Origin: Desulfovibrio porci
GTDB lineage: Bacteria > Desulfobacterota > Desulfovibrionia > Desulfovibrionales > Desulfovibrionaceae
Length of the DNA: 64,000 nt
Reading direction: 5' to 3'
NCBI RefSeq assembly: GCF_009696265.1
Contig: NZ_VUMH01000004.1
Coordinates: 186,001 to 250,000, forward strand
The notes beneath the pieces were generated by a model. The model ran no database searches and was not told the origin of the DNA. It saw only the letters and a list, made by a program, of their open reading frames with translations. The position numbers were made by a program, and so were the translations under genes. Within the stretch, counting starts at the first letter, position 1; every line of letters starts with the position of its first letter. Shown here piece after piece: positions 9,718 to 16,697 of the stretch.

Positions 9718-10040
9718 GAAGGATTGCTCAAAGTTTCAATGGTCTGCCGGATCGCGCTCATGGTGGCATTCATTTCTTCAAGGCTTCGGGGATTCCCCGC
9801 TGCCCGGACGGCTGCAAAGTGATGTTTGAGCAGACCGCCCAAACGCCGCAGCTCCCTGATGGTCTGACTGTCCGTTTTGGCAGTGATGGGCCTCCCGCCG
9901 AATATGCGCCGCCGCATGTATTCAGCCACATTCAGTCCGGCCCTCTCAGCCTGGTCACGCAAATTTGCTTCCTCCGCCGCTGTGAGGCGCACCGTGCGTC
10001 TTGCCGCAAAACGTGATTGCCCGCTGTCTTTTCTCTTCAT
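9714..10040 (-). CDS. MobC-like relaxosome accessory protein
   Basis: A 108-residue protein. A Lys/Arg-rich N-terminus leads into a ribbon-helix-helix-like region (RTVRLTAAEEANLRDQAERA, then GLNVAEYMRRRIFGG), the usual layout of MobC/NikA-type proteins that bind oriT and recruit the relaxase. I chose the ATG at 10040 because AGAAAGG sits just upstream. The frame is open further upstream, but that stretch overlaps the inverted-repeat region proposed as oriT and does not read like protein. It is coupled to the relaxase by a 4-base overlap. Confidence 0.75.
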   Translation of the reverse strand: MKRKDSGQSRFAARRTVRLTAAEEANLRDQAERAGLNVAEYMRRRIFGGRPITAKTDSQTIRELRRLGGLLKHHFAAVRAAGNPRSLEEMNATMSAIRQTIETLSNPS

Positions 10041-10074
10041 TGCCTTTCTGCCTTTTTGAAGTGTGAGAAGCGAA

Positions 10075-10200
10075 GCGCCGAACACTTGCCGGAGTCCAGA
10101 GGCGGAGCCTTTGGCAAGTTTGTGGCTGGCTGGCAGCCAGCTACCAACTTGTAAAGAATAACTGCTCACGGCATCCGAAACGACCTTGCCTTGTTTCGGG
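10075..10200. other. Candidate origin of transfer (oriT): three inverted repeats
   Basis: Directly upstream of mobC are three short inverted repeats in ~120 bases: ACTTGCC (10084-10090) with GGCAAGT (10113-10119); GCTGGCT (10125-10131) with AGCCAGC (10135-10141); and CCGAAAC (10175-10181) with GTTTCGG (10193-10199). The position between mobC and a divergent gene and the clustered hairpins are typical of oriT. I could not identify a nick-site consensus with confidence, so the exact site is open. Confidence 0.42.
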
Positions 10201-10357
10201 GGAGTATCGAACTGAGCTTCCTTCTCGGTTTTGCGCAAGCATAGAGGAAAAATGACCTTGAAGGCCAGAGAAAAAAACTAAAATACAGTATTATATTTCC
10301 TTGGACAGCGTATAAAGCAGGTATAAAAAATTTATGAAAATATTATTTTTCATTTTT

Positions 10358-10381
10358 AGTGTAATATCGTCCAGTGTAATA
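10358..10381. promoter_or_regulatory. Directly repeated AGTGTAATA in an AT-rich divergent region
   Basis: AGTGTAATA occurs at 10358-10366 and again at 10373-10381, 15 bases start to start. It lies in a strongly AT-rich stretch (about 10260-10490) between the mob genes and the small rightward gene. The arrangement suits an operator for a regulator of transfer genes. It is a candidate only. Confidence 0.3.
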
Positions 10382-10413
10382 CATAAAGTGCTTTTGTCGT
10401 ACATTATGATTTG

Positions 10414-10443
10414 TTGAACAAAATTCCTTTGCTGTGCTATGGA
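10414..10443 (+). promoter_or_regulatory. Possible sigma-70 promoter for the small HTH-like gene
   Basis: TTGAAC (10414-10419) and TATGGA (10438-10443) are separated by 18 bases and lie about 50 bases before the start codon at 10491. The boxes are reasonable but not strong matches. Confidence 0.35.
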
Positions 10444-10490
10444 ATGGGAAACACTATTTTTAATTGTCAATCTAAAAAGGATTACAGAGC

Positions 10491-10772
10491 ATGGCAAAGG
10501 CGCAACGCTATTCAATGGAACAGGTTGAAGCTGGCCGGAAAAAACTCCGGGGGCTGGCCTCTCAAAAAGCAGGCAAGACCCGCGCGGAAGTGGCCGAACT
10601 GCTGGCCGGGGATATTCGCAAGGCCGCGCAACAGGGATACGGCCCGAAAGAAATTCGGGATATTCTTGCAGAGGCAGGGCTGTCGGTTCCGCTGGCCCGG
10701 ATACGGGCTTTGCTGAATGAGGAAGGCAAAAAAGAAGAGGGAAATGACGAGTCGAGTCTTGGTTCTCTGTGA
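10491..10772 (+). CDS. Small mobilization-associated protein with HTH-like end
   Basis: A 93-residue charged protein that diverges from the mob genes. Its C-terminal half (GYGPKEIRDILAEAGL, then VPLARIRALL) looks like a helix-turn-helix, and the N-terminal half is helical and Lys/Arg-rich. Similar small proteins beside relaxase genes on mobilizable elements are often labelled MobC-like, but I cannot place this one in a named family. AAAAGG precedes the ATG. A bidirectional terminator follows 30 bases after the stop. It could be the repressor of the transfer region acting on the adjacent repeats; that is inference. Confidence 0.65.
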   Translation: MAKAQRYSMEQVEAGRKKLRGLASQKAGKTRAEVAELLAGDIRKAAQQGYGPKEIRDILAEAGLSVPLARIRALLNEEGKKEEGNDESSLGSL

Positions 10773-10804
10773 GGGAAAACGATAAAAAAGAAGGCTGGTT
10801 TATG

Positions 10805-10852
10805 TTTTTTGCCTGGCTATCCGTCACAATTTTCGGATAGTCAGGCAAAAAA
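10805..10852. terminator. Bidirectional rho-independent terminator
   Basis: Arms TTTTTTGCCTGGCTATCCG (10805-10823) and CGGATAGTCAGGCAAAAAA (10834-10852) pair with one mismatch around a 10-base loop, with A and T tracts on the two sides. It lies between converging genes and can end transcription from both. Confidence 0.82.
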
Positions 10853-10889
10853 TTTCCAGCCCTCCTCTCAGGACAGCCGCGTGACAGGG

Positions 10890-11105
10890 CTATTTCTTGT
10901 CGTTGTCCTTGCCTGCGTTTTCGATGAAAGCCCTGATGTCTTCCGCGCGCCAGACGGTAGTGCGCGGGCCAAGCTTCACGGGCTTGGGATAGCGCCCGGT
11001 TCGGCATCCTTCCCACCATGCGCTACGGCTGATGGGGATGAGTTCCATGATCTGATGCAGGCGAAGAAAGCCGCACGAAGGGATGGGAGTGTGATTCTGT
11101 GACAT
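10890..11105 (-). CDS. AlpA-family excisionase-like regulator
   Basis: A 71-residue MerR/Xis-type winged helix protein with the AlpA pattern: LRLHQIMELIPISRSAWWEG, then GRYPKPVKLGPRTTVWRAEDI. AlpA proteins in P4-like islands activate or direct integrase-mediated excision. Its presence with a P4-type integrase in the same island suggests that it controls excision here. AGGAG lies close upstream of the start. It is transcribed in the same direction as the integrase and ends at the shared terminator. Confidence 0.85.
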   Translation of the reverse strand: MSQNHTPIPSCGFLRLHQIMELIPISRSAWWEGCRTGRYPKPVKLGPRTTVWRAEDIRAFIENAGKDNDKK

Positions 11106-11227
11106 ACAAATCTCCTGTATCGGTTTGGATTTCAGGAGAGCTTGTCACACCTCAAACGATTCCCGTGAGGGAATATGGCGGGAAAAAGACGGGAAAAGCC
11201 AAGAAAGACGGGAAAAGAGCTGCTTGG

Positions 11228-12220
11228 TCATGCCTGGAGGATAGTATAGGCATCGGCTTCCTTAAGAAGCGTGTCCACCTGATTGCGGTAAGATTTCTCG
11301 TCTCTATATTCTTTTTCCGCAAGAAGTCGTCCCACATGAGTTTTTCGGCCTTGCGGGGTTTTGTGGTCAGGGCCGGGGCTTCCGGGGCCGCACCAATGGA
11401 GCAGAACATAGGCAATCACCGCTCTCGGATAGCTTGCCTTCATGGCATCTCTGACAGCGGGGTCTGGTTTGCCTTGCCAGAGCGCGGCAGGGACACGGAA
11501 GACGAGCTTTCCATCCTCGGCTAAGACCTCCGTAACGGTTTCTGCCGAAGGGTTGGATTCCACGGGGGGAAGAGAGGAAGATGATGAGTCCGGCTTGAGC
11601 GCAGCTTCCACTACGGCGCGAGTAAGCCCCTTCACTTCCTGCCAGGGGTATTCGTGGAGCAGGCGGATGGCGGCAGTCCTGTCCACAAGAATGGTATTGA
11701 GAAAGATGCGCGAAATAATATGGTAATAAGATACCGGGATGAAGGCGGGGCTATCTTCCTGAAAGCCGTCATCTTCCTTTCGCATACTCTGATCATATTC
11801 TACAGGTTGGTATCCAAGGCTTTTGGATAAAGCATTGAGCAGAGTTTGTCTTTCCTCTGGAAAAACAGCGTCGGGTTCATCGTGGGAATTTTCAAGAATA
11901 TGGCGCAGGCCAAGCTCCAGCGCATGAACATGGATACAGCGGGAGAGCTTCTGGAAGAAGAGCATCACATCGCAGGACAGAAGATAGGAATTGAACGTCT
12001 GAGCATCGCCCACTTCCGGCAGGCTGGGAATTTCCAGTCCATACAGGCTTGCATTGCGTTCGGCAAAACTGCGCCAGTATGTTTCATGGGCTTCCTGCCA
12101 TAGTTCCAGAGGGAACGCCTTGCTCGGCCACAGGGAAAGGACGAGGTTGTCCGCCTCCGTGGCGCTGAGGTTATAGGCTTGCCGAAGTCTGCTCACAGCT
12201 ATTTTTTCTTGTTCAAACAT
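11228..12220 (-). CDS. Hypothetical island protein, 330 residues
   Basis: I do not recognise this protein. It is predicted helical and soluble, with no signal peptide or membrane segment. A Ser-rich linker (PDSSSSSLPPVESNP) sits near residue 220 and separates an N-terminal region rich in aromatic residues from a C-terminal ~100 residues rich in basic residues. I start it at the ATG at 12220. A TTG at 12274 would add 18 residues, and neither start has a convincing ribosome-binding site. It lies between the integrase group and alpA, all leftward, so it is probably part of the island backbone. Confidence 0.65.
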   Translation of the reverse strand: MFEQEKIAVSRLRQAYNLSATEADNLVLSLWPSKAFPLELWQEAHETYWRSFAERNASLYGLEIPSLPEVGDAQTFNSYLLSCDVMLFFQKLSRCIHVHALELGLRHILENSHDEPDAVFPEERQTLLNALSKSLGYQPVEYDQSMRKEDDGFQEDSPAFIPVSYYHIISRIFLNTILVDRTAAIRLLHEYPWQEVKGLTRAVVEAALKPDSSSSSLPPVESNPSAETVTEVLAEDGKLVFRVPAALWQGKPDPAVRDAMKASYPRAVIAYVLLHWCGPGSPGPDHKTPQGRKTHVGRLLAEKEYRDEKSYRNQVDTLLKEADAYTILQA

Positions 12221-12302
12221 GGGATAGGCATACCGTAAAGGTTGTGGCTGGACAATAGAGCAGAAGCGGGGCAATGCCTGGAAGCACGCCCCGCCATATT
12301 TG

Positions 12303-12494
12303 TCAGCTATACCATGCGCTGATCATGTCGATGCCGTCATAGCCTCTGGCTCGCATCCGCTCGATTTCTTCCTCAGTCCATCCCGTATCCGCAACGGTGA
12401 CTTGGGCATTAGCCGGGATTTTGCCGATACTCACAAACATATCCATTTCTTCGCTAACCGTTTGGTTCAGAGGGGTAGTGTCGGTATTTGGCAT
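12303..12494 (-). CDS. Small acidic hypothetical protein downstream of integrase
   Basis: A 63-residue acidic protein (EEEIERMRARGYDGIDMIS near the end) of no recognised family. It begins six bases after a 41-base GA repeat (on its own strand), which occupies the place of the ribosome-binding site, so repeat length could alter its expression. It lies 65 bases downstream of the integrase stop in the same direction. Confidence 0.55.
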   Translation of the reverse strand: MPNTDTTPLNQTVSEEMDMFVSIGKIPANAQVTVADTGWTEEEIERMRARGYDGIDMISAWYS

Positions 12495-12498
12495 AATC

Positions 12499-12543
<45 letters not shown>

Positions 12544-12558
12544 CGCTTTCACGGCAGA

Positions 12559-13791
12559 TTATTGCGCGGCGCGCAATTCATCCAAATAGTCAGCCCACCG
12601 CTGAAGCATCTCCCGGCGTTTTTCCAGATAAGAGGCATGGTTGTAAGCATCCCGGACGGTATTCTGTTCTTTGTGAGCAAGTTGGGCCTCGATGATGTCA
12701 GCATCAAAGCCCCATTCCAGCTTCTTTTCATTAAGAATGGTGGAAAACATGGCGCGGAAGCCGTGAATGGTCATTTCCTCCTTGCTGAATCCCATTCTGC
12801 GGATACCGTTTAGCAGGGCCATGTCGGAAATGCACTGTGAAGCGGAGTAGCGACCAGGAAAGCACAACTCGCCTGAGCCGGTCAGCAGATGTAGTTCCCT
12901 GAAAAGTGTGACAACCTGTCGCGGCAGGGGAACCATATGGGCGATACGCATTTTCATGCCGCCGCCATCCTTGGCGTTTTCACGGCGGGCAGCGGGGACA
13001 ATCCACAGAGCCTTGTCCAGATCGATTTCCGACCATCTGCCGCCTCGCAGTTCCATGCTGCGTAGGGCCAGATAGGGCAATATCTTGAGGGCATAGCCCA
13101 CGATGACGCCGCCCTCATATTCGTCTATGCAGCGCAAGAGGTGCCCCACGGCGGCGGGGTCGGTCATGGTTGCGTAGTGCCTGGTTCGGACAGGCTTGAG
13201 AACTTCCTTGAGGCCATCAGCGGGGTTGAAAAGGATATAACCACAGGTACGCGCGAAGCGGAAAACCTGTCCGGCAGTCTCCGCCAGCTTATGCGCGGTG
13301 ACTGAATGTCCGGCTGCTTCAACAGGGCGAATCGCGCTCAAGACATCCGCAGGAACAAGGGTCGTAATGGGCTTGTCGCCGATGTGCTCTTTGAGCAAAT
13401 CAAGGAGCCATTGCTTTTTCTTGATCTGGGAAGCGGCGTAAACATCCTTTTTGGTGTCAAACCATTCCTGCGCGACTACCGCGAAGGTAAGGGCCTGTTC
13501 CTTGGCGATGGCTTCGGCTTCCGCCTTGGCGGCTTTCTTGTGCGCTCCAGGATCAATGTCCTTGGCAAGCAGTTCCTTGGCCTGATCTCGCTTGCCACGA
13601 GCATCCTTCAGGGAAACGGTCGGGTACGCGCCGAAACTCAGGGTTTTTCGTTTTCCGTCAAAACGGTAATCCATACGCCACAATTTTCCACCGGTGGCGG
13701 AGAGGTACAGGTACAAACCTTCGGAATCGGCAAGTTTGGTTGGAGTACCGTCAGACTTCAACTTTCGCAGCATGGTGTCGGTCAGGGGCAT
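12559..13791 (-). CDS. P4-type tyrosine recombinase / integrase
   Basis: A 410-residue site-specific recombinase that inserts and excises the island at tRNA-Leu. It has the N-terminal arm-binding domain of P4-like integrases (LADSEGLYLYL, KTLSFGAYPTVSLKDAR), a core-binding helical domain, and a catalytic domain with Arg in LRSMELRGG, HGFR (TIHGFRAMFST), an LAHKE segment and the nucleophile Tyr in AYNHASYLEKR. Length and order are normal, so it looks intact. GAGG lies upstream of the ATG. It reads away from the tRNA 3' end about 200 bases away, the standard arrangement for islands that use the tRNA end as attachment site. Confidence 0.95.
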   Translation of the reverse strand: MPLTDTMLRKLKSDGTPTKLADSEGLYLYLSATGGKLWRMDYRFDGKRKTLSFGAYPTVSLKDARGKRDQAKELLAKDIDPGAHKKAAKAEAEAIAKEQALTFAVVAQEWFDTKKDVYAASQIKKKQWLLDLLKEHIGDKPITTLVPADVLSAIRPVEAAGHSVTAHKLAETAGQVFRFARTCGYILFNPADGLKEVLKPVRTRHYATMTDPAAVGHLLRCIDEYEGGVIVGYALKILPYLALRSMELRGGRWSEIDLDKALWIVPAARRENAKDGGGMKMRIAHMVPLPRQVVTLFRELHLLTGSGELCFPGRYSASQCISDMALLNGIRRMGFSKEEMTIHGFRAMFSTILNEKKLEWGFDADIIEAQLAHKEQNTVRDAYNHASYLEKRREMLQRWADYLDELRAAQ

Positions 13792-13827
13792 GGCAAAAAT
13801 CCTCTGGTGTCAAAGGGTTAGCAGGTG

Positions 13828-13884
13828 ACGGTATTTTTGAAACGGAAAGGATGCCCCGACAGGCGATACCGCCATAAATACCGT
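13828..13884. promoter_or_regulatory. Inverted repeat between integrase and tRNA (possible arm site)
   Basis: ACGGTATTT (13828-13836) is mirrored by AAATACCGT (13876-13884), 48 bases apart start to start, in the ~200-base stretch between the integrase start and the tRNA 3' end. Integrases of this type bind arm sites in this position. A T run follows the second copy. Function is inferred from position. Confidence 0.38.
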
Positions 13885-13948
13885 TTTTTTCGTGCGTTGT
13901 CCCTGGATTTCCCGACACCTCGTTGGACTGCCCATAGCCCAAAAAGCT

Positions 13949-13983
13949 AAGTCCCGCAAGGCTTTTTGAACCTTGCGGGACTT
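13949..13983 (-). terminator. Terminator of tRNA-Leu
   Basis: A perfect 13-bp stem, AAGTCCCGCAAGG (13949-13961) with CCTTGCGGGACTT (13971-13983), lies 15 bases after the tRNA CCA end in the direction of tRNA transcription and is followed on that strand by AGCTTTTT. Confidence 0.75.
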
Positions 13984-13998
13984 TTGTGGACTTTCAAC

Positions 13999-14026
13999 TG
14001 GTGCCGAAGGGGAGACTCGAACTCCC
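13999..14026. other. Island attachment site (right end) in tRNA 3' end
   Basis: The 3' end of tRNA-Leu, covering the T arm and acceptor, directly faces the integrase gene. P4-type integrases cross over in such tRNA ends and leave a direct repeat at the far end of the island. The far end is outside this window, so the repeat cannot be checked here and the core boundaries are approximate. Confidence 0.5.
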
Positions 14027-14085
14027 ACTCCCTTGCGAGAACTAGACCCTGAACCTAGCGTGTCTACCAATTCCACCACTTCGGC
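13999..14085 (-). tRNA. tRNA-Leu (anticodon CAG)
   Basis: An 87-base class II tRNA with acceptor arms GCCGAAG / CTTCGGC, the D-arm GTGGAATTGGTAGACACGC, an anticodon stem CTAGG with loop TTCAGGG, a long variable arm and the T-loop GTTCGAGTC. The anticodon CAG is at 14049-14051 (CTG on the plus strand). CCA is encoded at 13999-14001. It is the insertion site of the genomic island to its left. Confidence 0.97.
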
Positions 14086-14094
14086 GCGAAAATG

Positions 14095-14123
14095 TATTTA
14101 GCCCAAGAGCACTTGGCTGGCAA
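14095..14123 (-). promoter_or_regulatory. Promoter of tRNA-Leu
   Basis: On the minus strand TTGCCA (14123-14118) and TAAATA (14100-14095) are separated by exactly 17 bases, and the -10 ends 9 bases before the tRNA 5' end. Confidence 0.62.
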
Positions 14124-14310
14124 GCATTTTTTTCAGATTTGACGATTTTTTTACATGGCGTCACAAAAACGTGACTGGCTGCCCCTTGGCGATCAGGAGC
14201 CTTAGAGTCGGAAGATTTGACAGCGTTTCCGGCATGGGGGATAGGAGGAGAACTACGGGCCAATCTCTACGCGCTCAGCGCGCGTCGTTATTTTTCACAA
14301 AGGACTTCCC

Positions 14311-14871
14311 ATGCAAAAACTGCAAAAAGGCTTCTGGCATTATCTCGAATTCTGGCGAGCGCTTTTCCCCCGCCGCCGTGCGTTGCGCTGGCGCGAGACA
14401 TGGCTGCAAAACGGCTACTGCCGCGACTGCCGCTACTGCTGCGGTCCGCAGGATTCCAACGAGCCCTTTCCCATGGCTTTGCTGCCCGGCCAGCTCCACT
14501 CCCATCTCAGCGACGACTTCTATCTGCTCAACGCGGATACGGCCTATCTGGATGCCCGCGGCTGTAAGGCCGACACGGACCATGGCTGCCGCCTCAGGCT
14601 GACGCAACGGCCCGTGGCCTGCGGGCTTTTCCCCCTGGTGCTGGTCAACGGCGGTCTGTATCTCTACAAGACCTGCCCGGCCGTGATTTTCACGCCTCTG
14701 GACCGTCTGGCGGATCTGGGTCTGGAGGCCGCCGGCTGGCTGACCGGATTCAGTCTGACGGATCTGCGCCATATTTCTCTGGACATCCCGGCCCAAACGC
14801 TGGCGGAGCGCTATATTTCGCTGAACATCAGCCTGTTTGACGCAAACGGCGTGGAGCTGCGCCTGGGCTGA
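14311..14871 (+). CDS. YkgJ-like cysteine cluster protein
   Basis: A 186-residue protein with an N-terminal cysteine cluster GYCRDCRYCCGPQ (around residues 35-47), two more Cys in the middle (RGCKADTDHGCRL) and then RPVACGLFPLVLV. This matches the CxxCxxCC...C pattern of YkgJ-type proteins, thought to bind zinc or an iron-sulfur cluster; their function is poorly known. AAGGAC precedes the ATG. It is the first chromosomal gene right of the island and converges on the molybdenum-hydroxylase operon, so it need not belong to that pathway. Confidence 0.72.
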   Translation: MQKLQKGFWHYLEFWRALFPRRRALRWRETWLQNGYCRDCRYCCGPQDSNEPFPMALLPGQLHSHLSDDFYLLNADTAYLDARGCKADTDHGCRLRLTQRPVACGLFPLVLVNGGLYLYKTCPAVIFTPLDRLADLGLEAAGWLTGFSLTDLRHISLDIPAQTLAERYISLNISLFDANGVELRLG

Positions 14872-14883
14872 GTGCGCGGCCCA

Positions 14884-15468
14884 TTACCAGCCGGGCAAAA
14901 ACGTCCGCCCGGCATACGGCTGCGGAATGCGTAAGACATCGGACAGGGGCAGGGCCAGATACCGGGCCAGAAGGCATCTGTTCAGCCCGGCATGCCCGGC
15001 CAGGATCAGCAGCCCGTCGGGATAGCGCGCCCGCCAGCGCGCGAGAGCGGCCAAGGCCCGCTCCTGCACCCGGGCAAAGCTCTCACCGCCGGACGGGCTG
15101 AACAGGGCGAAATCCCGTCCGCGCCGGGCGTACTCGCCGGGAAAGGCCCATTCCACTTCAGCGGGCGTGCGCCCTTCCCAGGCTCCCAGGTTGATCTCGC
15201 GCAGGTCCGCGTCCGCGTGCACGGGCAAGGGACGTCCGGCGACGGCCGCAAGAATGGCTGCGGTTTCCCGGCAGCGGGACAAATCCGAACAGAGCAGCGC
15301 CGTGAGCCGCGGATCAGCCAGCACCGGCGTCATATCCGCCGCCAAAGCCCTGATCTGGGAGCGGCCCGTCCCGCTCAGCGGCAGATCGCGCGCACCCACG
15401 AAACGCCGCTCCGGATTGGGCGGCAATGCGCCGTGGCGCACGAGCCAGAGCCCCCGTTCGGCCGTCAC
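14884..15468 (-). CDS. Histidine phosphatase (phosphoglycerate mutase-like)
   Basis: A 194-residue protein with the phosphohistidine motif LVRHGAL near the N-terminus, CSDLSRCRETA, LREINLGAWEGR and the second catalytic His in LAGHAGLNRC. It resembles CobC/alpha-ribazole-phosphatase-type enzymes, but the substrate cannot be read from sequence. The GTG start overlaps the stop of the NTP transferase-HD gene (GTGA), making it the last of eight coupled genes. The context suggests it removes a phosphate from an intermediate in cofactor or enzyme maturation. Confidence 0.83.
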   Translation of the reverse strand: MTAERGLWLVRHGALPPNPERRFVGARDLPLSGTGRSQIRALAADMTPVLADPRLTALLCSDLSRCRETAAILAAVAGRPLPVHADADLREINLGAWEGRTPAEVEWAFPGEYARRGRDFALFSPSGGESFARVQERALAALARWRARYPDGLLILAGHAGLNRCLLARYLALPLSDVLRIPQPYAGRTFLPGW

Positions 15469-16697
15469 CGCCCTCCCCCGTTTCCGGCGACGGCCTCCAG
15501 CCAGACATCGTCTTCAGCCAACGCCGCCAAAGCCTCACGGGCAATCTCGGCGGGCGCCCGCCCCGCTTCACGGGCCAGACGTGCCTCCATGGCGCGGGCG
15601 CGGGCAAGGCGGCCCCGGATGGCCGCGCAGGCTTCGGGATCAGCGGCGAAAATCTCCAGCTTCTGGCCGAAACGCCGCTCAAGCGGCACAAAATCGTGGC
15701 CTCGGCAATACTTGTCCGCCAGGTAGACCAGTTCGCGTTCGCTCAGCGGAGCATGCTCGGGCAGACTCAGATCGCGATGGTCAGTCACCAGCGCAGCGGC
15801 CGCGGGCAGCCCCAGCTCCGCCAGAAAACGGCCGCCGGCTTTTTCATGGTACGGCTGTCCTTTGCATATGTCGTGCAGCAGTCCGCCTGCGCGCGCCAAT
15901 TCAGGATCAGGGCCGCTGCCGGGAGCATCCTCCCGCTCTTCCCGGCGCTCGCGCAGGGTCCGCGCCAGAGCCGCCGCCACCGCGCCCACGGCGCGGGCAT
16001 GACGCAAACCACGCTCCTGCACCCGGCACAGGCGCAGGAGGCTCCAGGCTTCAGCGGGCGAGAGCGCATCCCGCCCGGCAGCCAGATCTTGCAGTCGGGC
16101 GTATTCCTCAGGATGATCCATATCTTCCAGAATAAAAGAATCCGCCACCGGCACGTCCCGCCGGGGCAGGTCGGCCAGGGCCGCGCGCAGCCCGCCTTGG
16201 CCGCCCCGCCGCTCGTGGGCCAGAATATGCTCCCGGTACAGGACAGGCAGCAATGGCGGATGACCGCTTTTGCCGTTAAAAGAGGGCATAAGCACCTGAG
16301 GCGGTCCGGCCGGGGATTCCTCCGCCGCGGCGTCCAGCAGTGCGGAAAGGGTCATGGGGCGGACCAGAGGCACGTCCACCGGATGCACAAAGCAAGACTC
16401 GCAGTCCACGGGCATGGCGCGCAGGCCCGCGCAGACCGAGGAAAACATACCCCGCTCCGGCCGGGGATTGCGCGCCACGGCCAAGCCCAGATCCCGCGCG
16501 GCCGCTTCCACATCCTCGGCATGGAAACCGCTGACCACCAGAATGTCGTCCACGCCCAAGCCGCGATAGCAACGGGCCAGCCCTTCCAAGGCGGAACAAG
16601 ACGCGCCGTCGGGCAGCAGGGGCAAGGGCAGCAGGGCTTTCACCGCCCCCATGCGGGAAGCCTGACCCGCCGCCAGCAATATGGCGCAATACTTCAC
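15465..16697 (-). CDS. NTP transferase (MobA/MocA-like) fused to HD domain
   Basis: A 410-residue fusion. The N-terminal ~190 residues are a nucleotidyltransferase with ILLAAGQASRMGAVKALLP, VHPVDVPLVRP and NGKSGHPPLLP, close to molybdenum-cofactor cytidylyl/guanylyltransferases. The C-terminal ~180 residues are an HD hydrolase with LRHARAV, LLHDICKG and VTDHRDL. I start it at GTG 16697, which overlaps the ligase stop as GTGA, rather than at the longer frame from 16715. A MocA-like enzyme would attach CMP to molybdopterin to give the MCD cofactor used by Mop-type enzymes. The HD part is unexplained. The family matches what I recall as the DVU_1551 type of Desulfovibrio vulgaris. Confidence 0.85.
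   Translation of the reverse strand: MKYCAILLAAGQASRMGAVKALLPLPLLPDGASCSALEGLARCYRGLGVDDILVVSGFHAEDVEAAARDLGLAVARNPRPERGMFSSVCAGLRAMPVDCESCFVHPVDVPLVRPMTLSALLDAAAEESPAGPPQVLMPSFNGKSGHPPLLPVLYREHILAHERRGGQGGLRAALADLPRRDVPVADSFILEDMDHPEEYARLQDLAAGRDALSPAEAWSLLRLCRVQERGLRHARAVGAVAAALARTLRERREEREDAPGSGPDPELARAGGLLHDICKGQPYHEKAGGRFLAELGLPAAAALVTDHRDLSLPEHAPLSERELVYLADKYCRGHDFVPLERRFGQKLEIFAADPEACAAIRGRLARARAMEARLAREAGRAPAEIAREALAALAEDDVWLEAVAGNGGGR

Noticed and set aside
10041-10238. 66-residue upstream extension of the MobC-like protein
   Set aside because: A good ribosome-binding site precedes the internal ATG at 10040, and the upstream part overlaps the inverted repeats and has no protein-like pattern.
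10805-10852. Long inverted repeat considered as a transfer or replication origin
   Set aside because: T and A tracts on both sides and the place between converging genes make a bidirectional terminator the better reading.
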